Positions 7,483 to 12,852 of a stretch of 12,852 bases of DNA are shown here, one piece after another. The stretch comes from Chrysochromulina parva. Lineage: Eukaryota; Haptophyta; Prymnesiales; Chrysochromulinaceae. Location of the stretch: the NCBI GenBank assembly GCA_002887195.1, contig PJAB01001685.1:1-12852 (forward strand), written 5' to 3'. Position 1 is the first letter of the stretch. Each line of letters opens with the position of its first letter. Position numbers and translations under genes: made by a program. The notes below the pieces were generated by a model. The model did not search any database and was not told the origin of the DNA. It saw only the letters and a list, made by a program, of their open reading frames with translations.

Positions 7483-8113
7483 GGCAGCCAGGCACAATCT
7501 ACTCACGTGCTGCCGAAGAGCTCTTTCCACACAGCGTGGCTGGACTCGTCGCACGTCGAGGGCTGCTTCATGCACCCACCATGCACCGTCCCGCGCTGGG
7601 CGCTGCACGATGCGTGATTGGTCGCGGCGACGGAAGTTATCGGAGCGAACCTTCGACGCACAGTGGTGTGCTAGAGCGCGAGCGCGAGACGGCCAACCCG
7701 GACGCGCGAGAGCGAGTTGGAACGGTAATCCCCGCGCCGCGAGGATCATGATCGATCGCTCGAGTTCTCGCCGAGCGTCGCGTGTCGGGCGGCGGCTGCA
7801 GCTCGCGCGTTTTAGTACTCGCTTTAGTGCTTCGTGCCCCAAGTCCCCGGCTATAATTTTGAAAAGGCTAAATATTATCCGAAACGGACCCCCGGTACGC
7901 ACTACAAACGGCCGCGTTCCGCGCGGGCCGACACGTCGCGACCCCGCACCCCAAACCGTTTGCGCAGGCGCGTCCGAGTGGGCACAGAAGGCTGTCTCTC
8001 GCTCTGGCGCGCGCTTTCTCCAAGCGCCAGCGCTCGTCCAAGAGTCTTCGAGGCGCGCACGCCACCTTCGCCTCTTCCTCGCCTCACCTTCCCTCGTGTC
8101 ATCTGGATTGAGA
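7483..8113. other. Convergent intergenic region
   Basis: These 631 bases lie between the 3' ends of the TPR gene (plus strand) and the RMDN gene (minus strand). Several long frames cross it on both strands, but they are GC-driven, Arg-rich and without recognisable domains, so I do not call genes. A sharp AT-rich island at 7850-7880 (CTATAATTTTGAAAAGG, then CTAAATATTATCC) stands out in otherwise GC-rich DNA. It is a plausible shared 3'-end processing region. I see no tRNA or other RNA gene. Confidence 0.5.
7850..7881. terminator. AT-rich island, candidate 3'-end processing region for convergent genes
   Basis: CTATAATTTTGAAAAGG followed by CTAAATATTATCC is the only AT-rich stretch between the two converging genes, about 370 bases after one stop and about 235 after the other. 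Its role in polyadenylation is an inference from position. Confidence 0.2.
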
Positions 8114-9606
8114 TCAGAGGGACGCGAGGAGCTGCTTCGCCTCGGCGGCAGCGCCTTTGTCGTCGACGTTGAGGACGGGCACCTCGAGCGCCTGCATGGC
8201 CCATCGCTTGGCCGCGCCCTTGTCGCGCAGCTGTTGCTGGCACTTGGCAATCATGAGGCGGTTGCGTACGTAGAATCCAGGCGAGAGGCTCTCAGCCAGG
8301 GTGAAATGAGCGAGCGCCTCGTCATAGGTTCCCGTTGGCGGCGAGGCGAAGACAGCGGCTGCCACCTTGCGCGTGGCCCACGAGAGCGAAGCCACTTCCC
8401 AGTACCAGCAGCCGAGGGCGTGTCGCGTGGTGGCATCGCGCGGGTTGAGCTCGGACGCGCGCAGGAAGTGCTCCTTGACCACAAACGACTGCTGGATGGC
8501 GGCCTTGGTGCCATCTGTGCGCACGGCGAACGCAAGCGGGTGAGACGGTGCCATCCGTACGCAGGCGGGCGGCGCACGAGGGTGAGAGGAGCCTAGAGGA
8601 GCCTAGTGAAGCTTATGGTAGAGGAGCGCTCAGGGAGCGAGGGAGGGCGAATGCGCACGCGCCACGCTGGAGGGCCTCCGACGAGCATGCATCGCGCGGG
8701 TCGCGTACCAAATGCGCTCACGAGGCTGGTCGTGATCGCATACCACTTATGCACGGCCCAGTTGGTGTCGTCGCGCTCGAGTGCCTCGCTCACGAGCTTA
8801 TGGGCCTCACGCAGGCAGCGCTCATTCTCCTTGGTGTCGCCCTTGTCCTTAGCGATGTCCGCGAAGCTCTTCAGCAGCCGGCATCGCCGCCACAGTACCT
8901 CGACGCTCGCCTCCTGCGACGAGAGGAGATCGCTCGCGTCGCTGTACTGGCCATCCTCGTACATGGCGTCCGCGCGCTCGAGCACCGCCGTCGCCACTGC
9001 GGCACGCGCCTCGGCCGCCTCGGCTGCCGCTGCCGCATCCGAGCTCCCGGCGGGGGCTTTCAAGGGATCCGCACTGCTGCTGCTGCTCGCCACCTCGCTC
9101 AGGCAGCTCCACGATGAGCTTTTGTCGCCAATGTAGACCGACTGTGCGGCCCACTCCTTATCCGCCTGCCGACCGGGAACGCTGGGCTCGTCTACCAACG
9201 GCATTGCAACGGTGCCTATGAAGCTCGAGGCGGCGGGGGTCGACACTTTCATCTTGCTATGCGCGGCCTTAATAGGCACCTCAGCCCCATCTTCGTCCTC
9301 CTCCTCGGCAGTTTTGTACCCGCCAACGTCAGAGCGTGAGCACGACGAATCGTTGTCCGAGTCGCGATTTGAGCGCGTGTCGATGCCTCGCGACGTCACC
9401 CGCGGCGACTGCGGGCGGCTCGCAATGTTGCCTACGCGCTGTGTCAGCCACTCCAGCACCGAGCGCTGCTGCTCCGTTGTGGCCACTAACTTGGCCTCGA
9501 CGGCCGCCAGAGCCTTCTCAAGCTCCAAGACCCTGCGGAATAGCCAGCCGGTGACGCATATGGAGCCTACGGCCGCCAATGCCGATAGAGCCCTGAGCAT
9601 AACCAT
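8114..9606 (-). CDS. RMDN: RMDN-family (regulator of microtubule dynamics) TPR protein with N-terminal membrane anchor, two exons
   Basis: The coding sequence runs on the minus strand from 9606 to 8709, joined to 8514-8114, giving 432 residues. Residues about 4-24 form one hydrophobic segment, followed by a probable coiled coil (about 25-57). A low-complexity acidic and Ser-rich linker (about 62-200) leads to the TPR-like domain (about 201-432). Splicing creates VSAFDGTKAAIQQSFVVKEH, then ELNPRDATTRHALGCWYWEV and the repeat TYDEALAHFTLAESLSPGF, which match the conserved core of animal RMDN1/2/3 and their protist relatives. Human RMDN3 (PTPIP51) is also N-terminally anchored and bridges mitochondria and ER; I see no clear FFAT motif here, so tethering is only a possibility. 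It lies 188 bases downstream of the ABCG stop on the same strand. The family call is strong; role and location are inferred. Confidence 0.9.
8507..8588 (-). repeat. Degenerate tandem duplication of the RMDN 3' splice-site region
   Basis: On the plus strand, GGTGCCATCTGTGCGCA (8507-8523) recurs as GGTGCCATCCGTACGCA (8547-8563), 15 of 17 bases identical. Each copy is followed after a variable middle by a GGGTGAGA box (8538-8545 and about 8579-8586). The unit is 40-42 bases. On the coding strand the real acceptor reads GCACAG|ATGGCACC and the upstream copy reads GTACGG|ATGGCACC, so the copy lacks the AG. Confidence 0.8.
8515..8708 (-). other. Spliceosomal intron (194 bases) in the RMDN gene
   Basis: On the minus strand the donor is GCATTTG|GTACGCG (intron starts at 8708) and the acceptor is GTGCGCACAG|ATGGCACC (intron ends at 8515). 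The exons join in phase 1, giving SAF-D-GTK as the family requires. A TCTCACCC word about 30 bases before the acceptor is a possible branch site. The acceptor region is duplicated within the intron (see the repeat at 8507-8588). Confidence 0.92.
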
Positions 9607-9794
9607 CCACCGAGGCGTGCACTCCGAGGAGGACGTGTCCAGCGCCTCCAGCCTGCCTGGAGACCTCTGACGCAGCTTGAGGACAAAAAGTTTTCGATGT
9701 CAGTTTCGTCGAGGTCAGTTAGTTAGTCAGTTTCGTCGCGATCCCACGACGGATCAACCCCTTACTTGTGTGAACCCATCCCCCCCCCCTCAGG
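9607..9794. other. Short spacer between ABCG and RMDN genes, with small repeats
   Basis: This 188-base spacer on the minus strand holds the ABCG 3' flank and the RMDN leader. GTCAGTTTCGTCG occurs twice (9699-9711 and 9726-9738, period 27) with GTCAGTTAGTTA between them. A run of ten C residues lies at 9780-9789, immediately beyond the ABCG stop. No coding sequence is seen. Confidence 0.6.
9699..9738 (+). repeat. 13-base direct repeat, 27-base period
   Basis: GTCAGTTTCGTCG is found at 9699-9711 and again, identical, at 9726-9738, with a partial GTCAGTT between them. It lies about 95-130 bases upstream of the RMDN start codon on the minus strand, so it could sit in the leader or promoter, but no function can be read. 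Confidence 0.85.
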
Positions 9795-12700
9795 TCAGCC
9801 GCGCCTGCGGTGCTCGTCGAGCATGAGCAGTCCGATGGCCAAGCCGAGCGCGCCCACGAACCAGAGCGCGGGCACATACAGGTCGAACCAGCACGCCGCG
9901 CGCAGGCCATTGACGCCGCCGTCGAGGGTCACGCCGCCCCAGGGGCACTCACCCTCGCCCCATGGATTGAAGCCGAGGTAGTCCTTCGAGTTGACGATGG
10001 TGGCTCCGTCAACGGGCTTGGGCTGGCCCGCTTCGGGGCTGCCGGGCCACTCCTCGACGAGCATCACAGTCTGGCCGAGCAGCTCGTTCGAGAGGACGAG
10101 CTCGAACGTGTAACGTAGCACCGACAGGTACGGCAGCCAGCTGAGCGCCGCGGGCATCTGGCTGGACGTTGGCAAGAAGCCGCTGAAGACGAGCGTGAAG
10201 AGGGCGTACAGCGCGCCCAGGAGCACCGCCACCTCCGAGGTGCGCGCGACGATGCCGATGCATGCAAACGTGCTCGCGAGGACGAGGTTGGCGAGGCAGA
10301 GCGATGCGACGAACATGAGCGCCTTCTTGTAGCCGAATTCGAGCTGCACCTCCTCGCTGCTGTCTTCGAACGCGAGGCCGGCCAGCCCGGCCGACGGGTA
10401 GACGATGCACGCGATGAGCAAGGTGGGCAGCATGCGCATCGGGACGGCGTCGGCGACGAGCGTGCGTGAGAGCACAAAGGCCGCGGCGCCGTAGCAGCCG
10501 ACGCCGCTCTCGTGCTCGTAGAGGAGCCGATCCTGCCGCCACGCGCCCATCGAGGCGAGCCCCGTGAGCAACAGATGGGCTCCAAGGAAGAAGAGGAGCC
10601 CGAGGCGCTGGAGCACGCCGGACGAGAGCTCGAGATCGACGTGCCAGAAGGCCCACGCGCACACGCACGCCACGCATAGCCCCGAGCCAAGGTGCGTGAG
10701 CACGAGCAGGGGGTCGCGTAGCACGACAAGCGAGTGGCGGCTCGCGAGGGCGAGCAGCTGCCGGCCAAAGCCCGCGAGGCACGGCGCCGCGTCGGCGCCC
10801 TGATCGGTGATGGCCGAGGCGCTCAACATGGCGCGCGTCGACGACGACTGCGCGCTCGACGCGGCGCTCGACGCGGCGTACTCGGCGTAGAGTTGCTGCA
10901 GCCGACGCTCGACCGCGCCGCCGTCGTCGCCGACGGCGCTCACCACCTCGAGGAGCGCCTCGGCCGGATTGGGCGAGATGTCGCGCAGCCGTGGAGTATG
11001 GCCTCGTGACGCATCGAAGGCGGCTGCGAGCGCGCAGTTGCCGTCAGCCAGTCGGAGCGGACCGGTGTAGACGAGACGGCCGCCCGGCGCCATCACGACC
11101 ACTCCTTGCATGCAGGACAGAAAGCGTTCGGTAGGCTGATGGATTGAGAGGAGCACGCATGCGCCCACGCCCGCCTGGCCGCTTCCAATGCTCGTCGCCT
11201 TGCCAACCTCCGCGTCGGCCGCGTCGTCGCCGTTGCCGTTCACCATGCTGACGAGCGCGTGGAGAAGTAGCCGCGCGTTGAGCGAGTCGAGGCCTGAGAA
11301 GGGCTCGTCGAGTAGCAGCAGCGGTACGCGCGGCGCGCTCGACATGTGGGCACTCGCGCTCGTGCCATGCCGATCAGCCATGCGCTCGACACGGCGCTCG
11401 TACTCATGCGCCGTGCGCGCAGTCGCGACGATGAGCTCGCAGCCTACGGACGTTCGGCGCCTCTCGCCGCCCGAGAGCCCGCGTATGAAGCCGTCGCCGA
11501 TGCACCGATCAGCGAGCGGTCCGAGGCCGAGCGCTCCTAGGCTGGCCTCGACCAGCTGCCGGCGCGCGCGGCGCGAGAGCCATGGAGCGCGAAGGCGCGC
11601 GTGGAAGTCGAGATGCTCACGCACCGTCGAGGTAGGGGGCAGCACGTCCTCCTGCGTCACGAAACCGATTCGAGCGCGCCGGGCGGCGCTCCCCATGCGC
11701 TGGCCGTAAAGGCGTACCTCGGCACGCTCGCCGGCGCCCGCCTCGACGGAGACCTCTTCTCGACGGCCGGCCAGCACGCTGAGTAGTGTCGACTTCCCCG
11801 CGCCGCTCGGGCCGATCATAGCCCAGAGCCCACTGCTGGTCGCACCGCGACCATGGAGCTCGGCAGTGCACGGCTGGAGCAGCCGGGGGCCGTTTCTGCC
11901 CGCGCGGTAGCTCACGTGATGCCAGCTGAGGGGCGGCGGCGGGGGAGGCGGCTGCGCGGCGGCGGCTGTCAGGGCCGCGGGCGAGGAGGACGTCGTGTTC
12001 GCGGGGAGCTGCCGGATGGAGGCGTTGGGGGGGATGAGCATGGATGCGAGGGAGCTCGGCGGAGCCGTCGCCGTGGTTTTCGGAGGCGATGGCTCTACAG
12101 GCAGCCAGGTGGCGATGGCCGCAACGGGCAGGACGCCCAGAGTCGTACACCGCTGGGCAATCTGCCCACACTCGCCCGCTTCGTCTGCACCGATTCGTCC
12201 GCCCGCCTCTGCGACGGCGGCGGGAGATAAGGCGCCACCACCGCCCTCCGCCGCGTGGAGTGGTGCACCACCGTCGGAGAGGGTGGTCTGCTGAGTCCTG
12301 TTGCCACCCGCCGGGCTGGCCCAGCTAGACACCAGCGCAGCCGAGCTCGCGTCAGAGGGCAGCTCTATGGCGATGGAACTCTCCGACGCCCACTTCACAC
12401 GCGCTGCCCGCCTCGGCGGGACGCTGACTACTGGCATTGGGGCGTCTGCCGACGCGGACGACGTACCGACATCGGCGGCGCGTCGGTGGCGGCGGCTGCC
12501 AAGGGGGCGGGGCTTTCGCGCGGAGCGGCGGCGTGCGATGCCGTGGTCCCGCCTGTCGTAGCAGTGGCTGAGCAGGTGGCACAAGGCCACAGAGCCCATG
12601 AGCACGAGCAGCAGCCCGAGGGGCACTAACAGAGCCCCCCAGGTGCACCGGCGCGAGTGCTCGGGCAGTGCACACTGCTCGAGGAGGTTCAGTGGCGACG

Positions 12701-12852
12701 GCGGCGGCGGCGGCGGCGCGGATGGTGGTGACGGATACGAAAAGTTGCGTGCGGCATTGCATCGGCCCGCCGCCACCTCGCAATCCATGTTGATGATGAA
12801 CGGAGACCCGAGGATCTTGTAAGACGTCTGGAGCGAGCAGACTGTGTGCGTG
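9795..12852 (-). CDS. ABCG-family half-transporter, ADP1 / plant ABCG24-28 type; 5' end outside the window
   Basis: The stop is a TGA at 9795-9797. The first Met in the window is at 12788 (997 residues), but the frame stays open to the edge through a Cys-containing stretch (CSLQTSYKILGSPFIIN), so I treat it as 5'-partial. Residues are numbered from the Met at 12788. A Cys-bearing, probably extracellular part (1-49) and a membrane segment (about 50-72) precede a long Ser/Ala/Pro linker. The ATPase domain has Walker A GPSGAGKST (326-334), Q-loop Gln379, signature LSGGERRR (438-445), Walker B LLLLDEP (490-496, Glu495) and the H-loop His550; all key residues are intact. The membrane domain (about 690-990) has six or so hydrophobic segments and a VPMRMLPT motif like the LPLRVVPP of yeast Adp1. 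NBD-then-TMD order defines ABCG; the extra N-terminal extracellular region with a membrane pass points to the ADP1/ABCG24-28 branch. Half-transporters of this kind dimerise; substrates may be lipids or wax-like compounds, but none can be named. Confidence 0.94.
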   Translation of the reverse strand, partial: THTVCSLQTSYKILGSPFIINMDCEVAAGRCNAARNFSYPSPPSAPPPPPPSPLNLLEQCALPEHSRRCTWGALLVPLGLLLVLMGSVALCHLLSHCYDRRDHGIARRRSARKPRPLGSRRHRRAADVGTSSASADAPMPVVSVPPRRAARVKWASESSIAIELPSDASSAALVSSWASPAGGNRTQQTTLSDGGAPLHAAEGGGGALSPAAVAEAGGRIGADEAGECGQIAQRCTTLGVLPVAAIATWLPVEPSPPKTTATAPPSSLASMLIPPNASIRQLPANTTSSSPAALTAAAAQPPPPPPPLSWHHVSYRAGRNGPRLLQPCTAELHGRGATSSGLWAMIGPSGAGKSTLLSVLAGRREEVSVEAGAGERAEVRLYGQRMGSAARRARIGFVTQEDVLPPTSTVREHLDFHARLRAPWLSRRARRQLVEASLGALGLGPLADRCIGDGFIRGLSGGERRRTSVGCELIVATARTAHEYERRVERMADRHGTSASAHMSSAPRVPLLLLDEPFSGLDSLNARLLLHALVSMVNGNGDDAADAEVGKATSIGSGQAGVGACVLLSIHQPTERFLSCMQGVVVMAPGGRLVYTGPLRLADGNCALAAAFDASRGHTPRLRDISPNPAEALLEVVSAVGDDGGAVERRLQQLYAEYAASSAASSAQSSSTRAMLSASAITDQGADAAPCLAGFGRQLLALASRHSLVVLRDPLLVLTHLGSGLCVACVCAWAFWHVDLELSSGVLQRLGLLFFLGAHLLLTGLASMGAWRQDRLLYEHESGVGCYGAAAFVLSRTLVADAVPMRMLPTLLIACIVYPSAGLAGLAFEDSSEEVQLEFGYKKALMFVASLCLANLVLASTFACIGIVARTSEVAVLLGALYALFTLVFSGFLPTSSQMPAALSWLPYLSVLRYTFELVLSNELLGQTVMLVEEWPGSPEAGQPKPVDGATIVNSKDYLGFNPWGEGECPWGGVTLDGGVNGLRAACWFDLYVPALWFVGALGLAIGLLMLDEHRRRG

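Noticed and set aside
7304..8596. 430-residue plus-strand frame from within the TPR gene into the RMDN gene
   Set aside because: Arg/Ser-rich, no domain, overlaps two genes with clear family matches in other frames, and is explained by high GC content.
9780..9797. Poly-C tract followed by TCAG as a plus-strand 3' splice site
   Set aside because: No plus-strand exon follows; the site overlaps the stop codon of the ABCG gene on the minus strand.

Overview
The window is nuclear DNA from a GC-rich unicellular eukaryote, most likely a marine alga. Six long reading frames encode clearly eukaryotic protein families: a mitochondrial inner-membrane protease, an RMDN-family protein, a membrane J-protein, a TPR co-chaperone and an ABCG transporter. 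Two of the genes are interrupted by short GT-AG introns. Coding DNA is strongly GC-biased with Ala, Pro, Ser and Gly-rich linkers. Short AT-richer islands lie between genes, and there are no bacterial operon signals. I favour a haptophyte-type alga, but this is inference from style and gene content only; a pelagophyte or another GC-rich protist cannot be excluded.

Plus strand, left to right. A non-coding AT-richer leader (1-529) is followed by a secreted alpha-galactosidase-like (clan GH-D type) protein at 530-3043, split by a 111-base intron. The next spacer carries a tandem duplication. Then come an IMP2-type mitochondrial inner-membrane peptidase (3434-4024), a multi-pass membrane DnaJ protein (about 4571-5770) and a soluble STI1-like/TPR co-chaperone (about 5920-7482). 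The last two are neighbours on the same strand and are both predicted partners of the Hsp70/Hsp90 system.

Minus strand, right half. An ABCG half-transporter of the yeast ADP1 / plant ABCG24-28 type is open to the right edge of the window, so its 5' end is outside. It is followed by an N-terminally membrane-anchored RMDN-like TPR protein (9606-8114) with one 194-base intron. The TPR co-chaperone and the RMDN gene converge on a 631-base spacer.

The most interesting signal concerns introns. The intron of the glycosidase gene is exactly one period of a 111-base direct duplication: a 19-base repeat spans the donor site and recurs across the acceptor site, and the interior is eight copies of a 10-base minisatellite. 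The RMDN intron has its 3' splice-site region duplicated about 40 bases upstream, with the AG of the decoy changed to GG. Other short tandem duplications occur at 3111-3220 and 9699-9738. Together they suggest that short tandem duplications have shaped introns and spacers here, possibly including intron birth by duplication of an AGGT-like site.
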